NCBI GenBank assembly: GCA_025201345.1
Contig: JAIXMG010000007.1
Span: forward strand, 806,001 to 870,000
Reading direction: 5' to 3'
Source of the DNA: Thamnidium elegans
Lineage: Eukaryota > Mucoromycota > Mucoromycetes > Mucorales > Mucoraceae
DNA: 64,000 nt
Position numbers and translations under genes: made by a program. A model generated the notes under the pieces. It saw nothing but the letters and a program-made list of their open reading frames with translations, had not been told where the DNA came from and searched no databases. Positions 25,101-36,366 of this stretch are shown here, in pieces. Position 1 is the first letter of the stretch. Every line of letters begins with the position of its first letter.

Positions 25101-28100
25101 CGAGTTCTTTGTAGTAGAAGATTTTATGGCCGTTGCTTCTAGTACGAAAGGAGAACTTAGTTTGTACGTTAGTGTGAACGGAGATACTTTTGCTGAAGCA
25201 CAGTTCCCTCCTGATCAATATATCAATCGCAATGTAAGTTATTTTGTTTAAAAAAGAAAAAAGAAATAACAACTAACTTTTAATAATTAGACCTTTACTG
25301 TATTACAATCTACAACTCATTCCATCTTGTTAAATGTCTTCAAATCAACTGGTTTTGGAACTGCTTATGGTTCACTTTACAAATCCAATGAAAACGGTAC
25401 GTTCTACCATTTATCCTTAGACAACACCAACGGAAACGCGCTTGGCTTCGTTGATTTTGAAAAGATTCAAACTGTTGACGGTATCATTCTTGCCAACCAA
25501 GTCTGGAACGCCGATGAATTAGTTGGTAGCGCTGACAAGACCAAGAAAGTCCGTACCATGATTAGTTGGGACGACGGAGGTATCTGGCAACCACTTGCCC
25601 CTCCTACCAAATACGATTGTTCCACCAAAGAATGTACACTTAACCTTCACAGTCGTACCGATATACATGGCCCTGGCGCTATTTATTCTTCTAGTAGTGC
25701 CCCTGGTCTTGCTATGGGAGTTGGAAATGTTGGAGCCTACATGAACGCGTATACCGAAAGTGACACATTTTTAACTCGCGACGGAGGTCATACTTGGGTC
25801 CAAATCCAAGAAGGAGAACATTTATATGAATTTGGAGACCAAGGATCGCTCTTGGTCTTGATCCGTGATGAGGGACCTACGAACGAACTATTGTATTCTT
25901 GGGATCAAGGAGACACCTGGCACTTTTATCAGTTCTCTGAAGAACCTATTCGTGTCAATACCTTAACTACAGATCCTCTATCTTCTACACTCAAGTTTGT
26001 TATTATTGGTCATTCTCGTACAGGAGGTAGATCTCAAATGATTACTACTGTTGATTTCTCAGACACCAAGCAACGCGAGTGTGTCATGGATAGAGATACC
26101 AGCGAGAAGAGCGATTTTGAAAAATGGACACCAAAGGATGATGATGGTGATGATGCTTGTCTTCTCGGTAAGAGAATTTCTTATTGGAGACGTAAAGCGG
26201 ATCGTGCTTGTGTTGTCAAGGGTCGTAGTAACGAAGCTCATATTGACATACAGAATTGTGAATGTCGCGATATTGATTTTGAATGTGACTTTGGGTTCTG
26301 GCGTAATAACGAGAACGAATGTGTGTTTAAGGGACGTCATCCTGACAGACCTGCCAAGTGTCCTGCTGGAGATAAATTCAGAGGTAGATCTGGTTACAAA
26401 AAGAACGTTAAGAGTACCTGTGCTGGCGGTATCAATTTAGAAGATCAAAAGGAATGGGATTGTGGAGAAAGTGGCGGTGTTACCTCTAGTGCTACCGAAT
26501 TTACAGACCGTGTTGTTGATTACGTTTATTTTAAAGATACTGATCGACTTGTAGTTCGAACCTTGGACGGCAAAATTTGGAGAAGTGATAATGACGGATT
26601 TAGCTGGAAGGAAATCTTCCCAGGCCATAAAGTTATTTCTATCTATCAAAATAGTCACTTTGATCAACGCGCGTTCTTTATCACCGAATCCAATACGCAT
26701 TTCGTTACTAGCGATAAAGCATCTAGTTTTGAAGAAATCCGTACACCTTTACCACCCATTAATATGCTTCCTGGCACAGTTATGAATTTCCATAACGAAG
26801 ATCCTGATTACGTAATTTATCTTGGCGAAAAGGAATGTTCAGGACTTGCATCTAACTGTCACTCTGAAGCGTTTTACTCTCGTGATAACGGTCATAGTTG
26901 GGCATCTCTTGGCACATATATGCGTAGCTGTATGTGGGGCAGAGAAGGCGCTATTGAATCCACACATCGTAACTCCATCTTCTGTGAGCAATACCGTCAT
27001 CAATCCGGTAACCAGTTAAGTTTATACGGTAACCAACTTCAATTTGTTTCCTCTCAAAATTATTTCCATGATAAAAAGGTCTTGTTTGAAGATATTGTCG
27101 GCGTCACCGTATTTGGAAAATACATGGTGGTTGCTGCATCCAAGAACGGCGGTGCTAATCTTCGTTTACATGTTAGCTTAGATGGTTATACCTTTGCTGC
27201 TGCTTCCTTCCCTGCTTCATTTGATTTATCTCCTGAAGCCTTCACTATTATGGAATCTGCTAACTCTATGTGGATCCACGTCTCAACGAATACTCAACGA
27301 GGAAGCGAATACGGTACTATTTTCACGTCTAATTCGAACGGTACCTATTATGTCAATTCTCTTGAAAATGCTAACCGAAACGAAATGGGTATTGTCGATT
27401 TTGAAAAGATGCAAGGCATTGAAGGTATTGCTATTGCTAATGTAGTCAGTAACCCAGGTCAAGCAAATAAGGGAGACCCTAAAAAGTTGATCACTCGTAA
27501 GACTGCCGATGCTGGTGGACATTGGAATTCTTTAGTTGCACCCAAAAAGGATAGCACCGGTCAATCATTTGATTGCAACGGAAAAGATTGTTCTTTACAC
27601 TTGCATTGTTACTCTGAGCGTCAAAACTCTCGTGATTTATTTAGTTTGTCAAGTGCAGTTGGATTAATGGTTGGTGTTGGTAATGTGGGTACTAGTCTTA
27701 CCCCTTATCGAGACGGTGATATGTTCTTGACGCGTGACGCTGGTAAATCCTGGACCGAGATTGCAAAGGGGGCTCATCTTTGGGAGTTTGCTGATCAAGG
27801 TGCCTTGTTGATCTTGGTCGATAACGAAGGGCCTACGAACTATGTTCGATTTACTACTAACGAAGGTTTAGGCTGGGGCCAATACGAATTTGCCAAAAAG
27901 GGAGAAAAAGTTATGATTGAAGATATTATTACACAACCTGATGGTACCAGCCAAAAATATATCTTGTTTGGTTTAAATAACGGAAAAACCATTGCATATC
28001 ATTTGGACTTTAGTAACCTTCATCCAACTAAATGTAAATTGGATTTGGATCATCCTAATGACGATGATTTTGAGTTATGGAGTCCTGAAGATGCTCGTGG

Positions 28101-29025
28101 TGAAAAGTGTTTGTTTGGTAGAGAAACTCAGTACTATCGTCGTATTCAAGATCGTGATTGTTATATTGGCGAAGTGTTGGTTCAACCAAGAGAGGTTGTT
28201 CGTAACTGTACTTGTACTGAAGAAGACTTTGAATGGTAAGGTTGACCTAACAAAAAAAAAGTATAGTTTTTATTAATTCTTTTAAAATAGTGATTTCAAT
28301 TTCGTACGTGATTCTAATAACAAGTGTGTATTAGTACCTGGACTTCTACCTTTAGAACCTATTTGTGATGGATCCAATGAATTTTATTACACTACATCTG
28401 GGTAAATACATATATTTGTACATTAGTAGGATATAAACTAAAAAAAAAAAAAAAAACTTCAACTATAGTTATCGAAAGATTGCTGCCTCAACTTGCGAAG
28501 GAGGTAAAGAATTAGACAAGCTAGGAGAAAAAATGTACTGTCCTGGTGTATCTCGTTCCGGTAGTGGATGGGTGGTTTTTGTTTTTGCACCCATTATCGC
28601 TGCTGGTCTTGTCTTTGGTGCACTTCGATACCGTAAACGAGGATTTGGGTAAATATAATATATAATGGTTTTTATATACAGTTTTCTAATTAATATATTG
28701 TAGTCGTATTCGTCTTCCTGATGGTACCCAACAATTTAGTTCGAATGTATTCTCTAGTCCCATCTTTACAAAGATGGTCGCAGCCGCATTTGTTATTCCT
28801 GTAGCAATTATTGGACTTCTTTCTCGTATATCTATTCCTAGATCACTTTCTGACCTTGACTTTAGCGGTATTCGTTTACCCACCTTTATGTCTGGAAGAC
28901 GTGGGTCTGGTTATAGTCCTTTAGGTCAAGAAGATCATACAGATGTTTTATTAGAAGATTATGATGGATCAGAAGAACATTTAATTGATGAAGCTGATGA
29001 GTTTGATGATGCGGATGAATTTTGA
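22163..29025 (+). CDS. VPS10: Vps10 sorting receptor with three VPS10 modules
   Basis: Eight exons (22163-22318, 22388-22522, 22591-22788, 22849-25233, 25291-28235, 28291-28401, 28469-28648, 28704-29025) join in frame to 2143 residues. A signal peptide (LIILYVGLFILTLFNSVLA) precedes three successive VPS10 propellers with BNR/Asp-box blades such as SDGG/DxGxxW. Each ends in its own ten-cysteine module, starting near residues 560, 1222 and 1873. All three share SDFEKW or DDFELW, then YRRKADRAC or YRRIQDRDC, then ECDxxF. Two membrane segments follow (SGWVVFVFAPIIAAGLVFG near 2011 and MVAAAFVIPVAIIGLL near 2060), then an acidic tail with YSPL and DVLLEDY, plausible retromer/adaptor sorting signals. 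Vps10 shuttles between Golgi and endosome carrying vacuolar hydrolases. Yeast Vps10 has two modules and about 1580 residues, so one extra is present here. Confidence 0.96.
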
Positions 29026-29090
29026 TTATATTAATAATAAATAAATAAAAAGTTTAAACTTTTATATACACTTTTCTTTTTTATTTATAA

Positions 29091-32014
29091 TTAAAAACCA
29101 ATGCCACTGACAATACCGTAACCGAGACAAATGGTAATTACAGCAGCTAATATAGAAGATGGAACACCACATAATAAAAAATCTTTGATTTTCAAGTATG
29201 GTTTTCCTGTAGGATCTTCCAACATAATAGCATTCATATTAGGAAACCTAACAAAATATAAATAAAAAGTCAGTTTCAAACTTTAATTTTCCTGAAAGAA
29301 AAACTTACCCGGAAACTGGAAGACCCATCGCAACGGAACAAACTAATCCAGTAACCATGACCAGCAAATTAGGGTGCGGAATAGGAAGATTTTCACCAAC
29401 CTGTTTGACAATTGGTAGAATGATAAGTGCTGCCACTGTATGACTGACAAACGTAGCGAACACCAGTACCAATAACCCAAACACAAAGATAATTGCTAAA
29501 TCGGAAAGATGATCAACATTTGTCGCAATACGATGTCCAATAATATCCAATAAACCTGACGACTCCACTGCAAATCCTAACGCCATACCACCTTGCGCTA
29601 GCGTAACCACACTCCATAAGAAGTTATTTAAATCGTTCTTGCTTAACATATTGGTTGCAAACAAGAGTACGAACGGGATGGCAGCAATAACACCATTATC
29701 TCCCCAGAATTCGTTCATCGAGGACTCTGCACACCAAAGAGCAATCGTTGATAAGCAAACAAGACATACCCACGTTTGAGCTCTGGTGGGACAAGAGAAT
29801 CCTTGAGATTTGATCACGTTTAGATGTGGAGTATCACGATCTGGACGGAAATATAAAAGTATTAGACCCCATGTTGTGAATACGGTGAAAATACCGCATG
29901 GTAGTGCACCAGCAAACCAAATACCCCAACCGGGACTAGGATCCATTAGGTTAATCGCAATAATGTTTTGAGGAGAAGAGATAGGAGATGCAAGACCGCC
30001 AATGCAACTAGCTAATGCGATGCCTAAAATTAAACTCGGTGCAACTGTAGAATTTGGACGAAGTGTTCTTAGAATAGGCTTAAAATCAACGCATTAGTCT
30101 TTTTTTTTCTTTTTTTATTTTTTTACTGTGTACATATATTTATTTAGATTACCTCGACTAGAGAGAAACATAAAACTGGAGTAGCAACATTACTAATCCA
30201 CATACATAAAAATGTTGCTAGATACATATTGACAAGGATAACGTACCGAGGCTTTGATCCAGCTTTACTCAATATGGTAGATGCAAAAGCTTTAGCAACA
30301 CCATGTTTACTAAGAGCTGCTGCAATAGAAAACCCGCCTAATAGAACCATTATGGTATCGCTAAACATGGCTTTAAATACTAGTTTGGCCGCATCACTTG
30401 CGGGTAGGACATTTTCGTTACTATCTCTACATATATGCATTGGTACTACTAATAGAGGTACCATAAATGCAGTCGCAAATAGTGGTATACACTAAAAGAA
30501 AAAATTATTAACTACATTTTTTTAAAAAAAATATGTATGTATTACCTCAAATGCCCACATAAGAGCAGCAAAAAGCAATAAAGCCAAGCATTTACTCGCT
30601 TCCTTTTGGTTCATTGTATCAATACACATCAAGACAATATACACAGTGAGAGCAAGTAGGAAACCAAAGATATTATACATTGTTTTATGACTTATAAATA
30701 TATTGAGGTACGGGACTGCAAATCCTTTCAACGGAATCGAGGCATGAGCGTCCATTGTTTGACGTTCTTTACCGACCAAGTCTTTCCAAACAGTCGAACG
30801 TTCAAAGATGATATGATCATGCATATGCATTTTAAGCTCTACCTCTGCCAAGTGTTTTTTACCCATTGTAAACACAACAGCGTACATATTCAAGACATGT
30901 TCTAACGTATTATCGATGCGAGCAAAGTTTTCAGCACTAAATGGTTCTGCAGTCTTGACAATTTTGGCGAAATAAGCTTCTCTCAAGTGGGAGCCAGTAA
31001 CCTTATCCCATTTCTTCAAAATTTTATCAAATGCAGTACGATTAATATCGACATAGGATTTTAATTCAGTAAGTGAAATGTAAATGGCAGCACATCGAAC
31101 TCGAAAATTATAATACATGTTGAACTCTTTAATATCATCTGCCTGGTTAACTGATATATGTGATCCTCTTCTACGACCGAACTGAAGACCTTCTACGCGC
31201 ATAATACGAGCCGGGGATTCTTCTGATGGATACTGTGTCGCGTTCGCATGGTGAGCTAGACTTCTTTCAATACTGGCACCACGATGGTCATAAGCATATG
31301 CACTATGTACTGTACTTGCTCTTCGTAAACCGTGTGAACCAGAGGACGGTACTCTATTTAGGTTGTTTTCTAAAGGTAAGGTATCAGTACTACTATTTGA
31401 TTTTAAGTTTTGACCTGCGCCATGGAGAGGCGCAGAATAGACCGAGATACCATGATCTGAACCAGCGGTAGAAGAAGTAAATGTTGTATGAGAGTCCCTG
31501 GAGAACCTCCGTCTCGTATGTAAGCCGGAATCTAAAGCCTCCAGCGGACTTGTGAATAAAGCGGTTGATTCAGATTCGTCATCCAAAGGTATATTGAAGA
31601 TAGCGAACTGATTATCGAGTTCTTGAGCATCTTGTAAATATTCTTTGACTTTGATCGAAAAAAACCTAAATACTTTATCTAGTTGTAAATCTAGTTCTAG
31701 AAGGAATTGTTCATTTTCCTTGTTGTATAGTTCTTGGTCAGAAGAAGTTGTATCAGAGGCATGGTGGAGCTTTTCGGTAAAGATATTCCCTTCTTCTGCC
31801 TTTTTGAGATTGCTTTTGGAATTGGCGTTTCGTTTATTGACTTGGTCAAGTTCTGATTGATATACTATTTTCTTTAGACGATCATAGCTAAATATATTGA
31901 CAGGTAATTAATTACTTTTTTCCTTTTTTAAGAGTTTCTTTAATTCGCTTACTCGACATATTGGTCAAGCCATTCCGGGACAGCATTTAATATGATGGAA
32001 TGAGAAAATTTCAT
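29091..32014 (-). CDS. PHO91: SPX-DASS phosphate transporter (Pho87/90/91 type)
   Basis: The minus-strand gene starts at 32014 with MKFSHSIILNAVPEWLDQYV, the typical first helix of an SPX domain, and continues YDRLKKIVYQSELDQ after an intron. Further SPX helices include NRTAFDKILKKWDKVTG and HLREAYFAKIVKTAEPFS, whose Lys residues bind inositol pyrophosphates. A Ser-rich insertion of about 150 residues separates the SPX parts. The C-terminal half is a DASS/ArsB-type carrier with about 12 membrane spans, including SNVATPVLCFSLVE, ISSPQNIIAINLM and FVSHTVAALIILPIV, ending in LGYGIVSGIGF. The total is about 880 residues, the size of Pho87/Pho90/Pho91. The protein moves phosphate with Na+ or H+ at the plasma membrane or vacuole, gated by the SPX domain. 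Which of the three paralogues it matches best is uncertain. Its stop is 65 bp from the VPS10 stop. Confidence 0.9.
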
Positions 32015-32226
32015 ACAAAAAATAAAATAAATAAAATAAAATAAAATAAATAAAATAAAATAAAAGATATATGTAAAAGAGTAAGAAAGATAAGACAAAA
32101 AAAAAACGTTCAAAAAATGATTTAATTATTTTTTGCGTTAAATGAAACCTGTCAAACAATGATATCGGAAAGACCTTTTTTTTTTTCTTCCTCTAATGGT
32201 TATAATAAATGCAGGATGTGTATATT

Positions 32227-33209
32227 TTATTGCATTTGACAAGCATTTGACATGGAAGACCAAGCATCTTTAATACTGTCTTTGATGAAATTTGATTTTT
32301 GTTCCTCGTTAGGAATAGTCAAGATTTGTCTTAACCAGTTACAGGTAAATCTTTTACCGCTATTACGAGATTCACACATACCTACTGCGAAATATAGTTC
32401 ACGCATGTGTCTTTGTGTATAACTACTGGTTCTTACATTTTGAGTAGAAGTAAAAATGACTGAAGGCTGGAATGATTTAGGAAGTCTATAAATTCTTCTA
32501 ATTTCTGCAACAAATCCATCTATAAAAAAAAGAACAAAGCTGTCAATATTAGGGGGAAAAAATTATGCAAAAGAACAAAAAAAAATGACTTACCGTTACT
32601 AGCAATGACAGCATCCATATTATCTTCTAAATCATCACGAAAGTCTTCATCGACATGCGTAAATACAACCACGACAAAGTTCCAAAAATCCTTACCGAGC
32701 AATTGGTGAAACAAAATGAGCATATTTTGTGTATAAGCATCCAATCTAAATATATTAAATTTTTGATTTTTGAAACAAAAACCTTATGAAAAAGTTACCT
32801 GATATCGTTAATGTTAAACACCAAGAAAAATGCGCTAACACCATTTTCTAAAGATTTGAAGTAGCGCGTCATTTCTTGAATCACTTGACGATCCTCGATA
32901 TTTGAGTCAATCAAACCAGGTGTATCAACCAAATGACAGAACTGCGTAGAAGGTGCAAACTTCCACTCTTTAACTTTACCCTCTACAGTTAGAGTTTTAG
33001 CCTTTATTACGTATACCCAAAAAAAACGGGGAGGGGGGAGGATTTAGTTTTTTTTTTTTTTTTACAAGTTGTTTGGTTTTCCTTACATCAGTTCCATCTC
33101 CAGTTTCAAAAGTGTATTCGCCTGTAATAGCATTTAACAAACTAGATTTACCAGTTCCTACTCCTCCTAATGCAGAGACAACGTACGTATTGTCAGCTCC
33201 AGCAAGCAT
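32227..33209 (-). CDS. AIG1-type (GIMAP-like) GTPase
   Basis: Four exons starting at 33209 give about 270 residues. The P-loop is GGVGTGKSSLLNAITG near residue 15. The G3 box is LVDTPGLIDS, and VVVVFTHVDED fits G4 (THxD, in place of TKxD). The small gap between G1 and G3 and the IRRIYRLPKSF tail fit the AIG1/TOC34 group of septin-like GTPases rather than Ras. In plants and animals AIG1/GIMAP proteins work at membranes of organelles and in defence or cell survival. Their role in fungi is little known. No membrane anchor is visible here. The first intron carries a G-rich/T-run junction near 33030-33060. The call to GTPase is secure and to AIG1 probable. Confidence 0.8.
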
Positions 33210-33418
33210 TTTTACTTGTTTATGTTAGACGTTGAGGGGTGACCCGAGTTGATATTTTGGTGTGTTTACCTCTTAAAAAAACTATTGCAAGAAAAAAAAG
33301 AAATATATTTCTCCAAAAAAAAAAAAAAAAAAGTGTTTACGTAGTCTTGGTTGTACAAGAGCTCACTTTCAATTGAATTACTGCTTTATTAAACCTTTGC
33401 ACTTTTAAAAAGACGTGT

Positions 33419-34351
33419 TTATGGAGACCATAATGGAGTTAAAGTACCAACTATATCTCCATTCATCATATTTGCTGTCAACTGATTGATCTCTTCTTCG
33501 GATGATTTATGATCAATATCTTGAATGACTACATCTGTTGGAAAACGAGAAGTATAATCTTTAAACTGTATATCAATATGTAAATTCCCCATATCGAAAG
33601 GTTTTCCCTCTAACGTTATCTTTGTAATCGAATCATTTTTATACAATATTTTTAAATTTTGATTTTCAGATAAACTTTTGATCGCCTTCATCATCTCTCT
33701 TCTAGCTACATACGCCTGTACACAATCATGAACAATACGAAGAAATGTCTAATAAAACATATATCAGCTTCCGTTTTAATATTTATTTTGTTCTACTTTT
33801 ACCGGCATATCATGTGGTAAAAATTTATCCTGCAGTACATCCAATGGTATAAATTTAGGGATAGTATGTTTATCAACACAATTCGGGCGCTTTTTAAGAA
33901 ACAATAGATAAAAAGACTCTCTATAAGACTTTTCGTAAAACGTTTCTATACGAATACCAAAGTAATGCTTGTTGTAATCAAATACGGTTTGTCCACCCAA
34001 TCGATGATAACTGATGATTTCTCGTACTGTACATTGTTTTGCAGCTATCAATAATTGGTCGAAGACCTACGCAATAGATTAGAAAATAAAAAGGTAATGT
34101 GGTCGTATTAATACTTTACTTCTTTTTGTAACCCTTCCAACTCATGTGCTTTTGCTCTAGTAGGATCTATTTTATTACAAAAAAAAACATTAAATCAACC
34201 ATTCTTTTTTCCTTGATTCTTGATTACCTTTAATTTCTTCCGTGATCTTTGATACGACAACATATGATAGATCTTCTTCAATGAGTTGTCTTTTTAATGT
34301 TCTATGCTTTTCTGTTGCCGCACTCACTGAACAAGCAAGTTAGATCGTTTG

Positions 34352-34386
<35 letters not shown>

Positions 34387-34536
34387 TTTGAGTCTTCTTA
34401 CATTGGGCATGTAGCTTTTTTATTTTTGCTTTAGTCCTATCATTGTCTGTAGGTAAACTAAAACTCTCTTAGTTCTAGTTATTTATGTCGAATAAATGTG
34501 ATATACTTACAAAGTGTCTTCGTCTGCGGGAAACAT
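33419..34536 (-). CDS. CENP-O / Mcm21 inner kinetochore protein
   Basis: A five-exon minus-strand gene starting with MFPADEDTL at 34536, about 275 residues. An N-terminal coiled coil (TKAKIKKLHAQ, EKHRTLKRQLIEEDL, KAHELEGLQKEVFDQLL) leads to a globular part. That part contains HRLGGQTVFDY, FGIRIETFYEKSYRESFYL, HTIPKFIPLDVLQDKFLP and, after an intron, FLRIVHDCVQAYVARRE and FKDYTSRFPTDVVI. The run HxxPxFIPLxxxxxKxLxxxxxxFLxxxxxxxxAYxxR corresponds closely to vertebrate CENP-O, and the two RWD-like domains fit the family. CENP-O/Mcm21 pairs with CENP-P/Ctf19 in the COMA part of the inner kinetochore. The identification rests on recalled family motifs. An intron carries a 29-nt A-run (34352-34380). 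Confidence 0.78.
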
Positions 34537-34615
34537 GGTCAAGTAAAGAAAACAGTCAATAAAAAAAAATAAAAAAGATGTTTTTTCCCTAAAATCGGAA
34601 CCGTGTGTACAATGC

Positions 34616-35555
34616 TTAATTTTTCAATAAAACCAACTTGTCGAACAGTTGTTTTTGTGACCCAAAGATATTTTTATTAATGTATAAAAGAGAACTGCTA
34701 CTTTTATTTTTAATAATGTCAGGACAAACAGAAATGAGAACAAGAGTTTTAACCAAAGATGGTTTAATTGGAGAGAAATCCGAACCCATATGAATATAAA
34801 ATAATTTGCCCATATTACAATGAGAGGGGCCCGTAGGAACGCACTGTGGGGTTAATTCTAAAGCTTTAGTTCTATAAATGTATGATGCGCTATTACTGGT
34901 ACGAAAAAAAAACGAAGGGTCAGTAAGATGATAAAACATACCTGTGTTTACGTATGGATAGAATTGTTTCGTTGATGGACCAACTTCCGGCGAGATTCCA
35001 TCAATGTCAATCCTAATACTTGATTCAACTAATATGTTCATTGTCTTGCTTCCGGAAACTTCTGAATTCGCTCTAGTTATTGTCATTGGGATATAGTAGG
35101 CTGATATCATTGGCAAACGATTATTTTTCAGCTGTTTCTACGTTCGTTTATCCTGAGTGTATTTATACATGCAATGGTTCCCGTGCATTCATCCAAATCC
35201 CGCTTCTCTCCCTCATTCAAACCTAAAAGGTAAAAATGTTAGTATAATACTCTTGTAAAACTAAGTAAACTAAAAATACTACGTTTAGCCAATATGTGAC
35301 AATCCAAAGAGCAGCCATATTCAGATCCGTATATCAAGTCCTATTAAAAATAATAAATTATTAGTACGCATGGTTTAACAAAAGAAAAGGACGTGATTTT
35401 ACTTCCGTGGTATACTCTGGATTGATTATGACTACATTACTTAAATCGACAAAATGGTTAATTCCTTTTAATATAAACTTTACAAATGACAATTGTTCAC
35501 TACTCATTGATACAAAACATTGCGTATTATAGCTAAATATACATGAATTAGTCAC
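34616..35555 (-). CDS. Hypothetical protein, fungal, unknown
   Basis: I do not recognise this gene. The minus-strand exon 35555 to about 35403 encodes MTNSCIFSYNTQCFVSMSSE and a piece with VVIINPEYTTE. It splices (GTAAAA..AATAG) to DLIYGSEYGCSLDCHILAK, and then probably to exons leading into the long frame at 35110-34616. That frame has IPMTITRANSEVSGSKTMNI, IRIDIDGISPEVGP and a C-terminal LFDKLVLLKN. Total length would be about 250 residues, with no signal peptide or membrane segment. The exact joins between 35300 and 35100 are unsure, and two separate small genes cannot be excluded. It has no visible catalytic motif. Confidence 0.4.
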
Positions 35556-36366
35556 CGTCGATAAGTTTAAACGCGTCTTTTTTTTTTATAGAATATTTCT
35601 TATAATCGTATTGTTTTTCGTAATGATTGTGTAGATTTCTACGTGTAGTAAACTGCTTAGAAATACAAGTTGCGAACCTATATATAATATTAATGTATTT
35701 AACGTATGTTGACTTTTTTTTCAGTAGAGCTTAATTATTTTTCTTTTTTTTTTTAATGAAGAGTTTGAATGAGCTCGTTAAAGACATGACTCTCTTTGGT
35801 TATCGACTTTTAAAAGGTAGACACCTTGATACATGGTCAATTTAAGATGTGTGCGACGTATAATACTAAATAAGGAGAAAGGGAATATAAGATAAAAGTC
35901 CCTTTTTGAAGGACATACACATACTATATGTAAAAGAGATACTTACTTGTTTGCATTGTTAAAATAAAAAAAGAGAAGAGTTGATAAACTATTTGTTTCG
36001 TATTTCATATTAGAACACATACGCACACACACACGCATATTCTAACTATAATGTGTGTACTACGTGAATTTAACGATATATTTAATGTTTTAGTTGATTT
36101 TACACTAAAGCCATTTCCCGCTAAAAAAGAAAAAGGATATTGTAACACGAGCTTTAACCTCCTCCGTTTAACCCAAAAGAAGTTACACACATATTCTGCT
36201 TCCAAATACTTGGGTTCTATGAAAGGGGGCCTAGATCAAAACATTTTACTTTTTTGATATTAGATTTCTTGACGAGGGGGGATTTTTTATTATTAATTTT
36301 GAATTTTTACAGTGGTGTAATTATATAGTATATCACCTAGCTTTTATATATTTAAGAATCAAAGTC
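35556..36366. other. Intergenic, no gene seen
   Basis: AT-rich spacer between the hypothetical gene and the 3' end of the Kelch gene. Short CA-rich and GT-rich runs occur near 36015-36060. Short frames here show no family resemblance. Confidence 0.45.

Noticed and set aside
26051..28276. Several alternative frames of 60-130 codons inside VPS10
   Set aside because: They overlap a clear domain-bearing frame and have no recognisable content.
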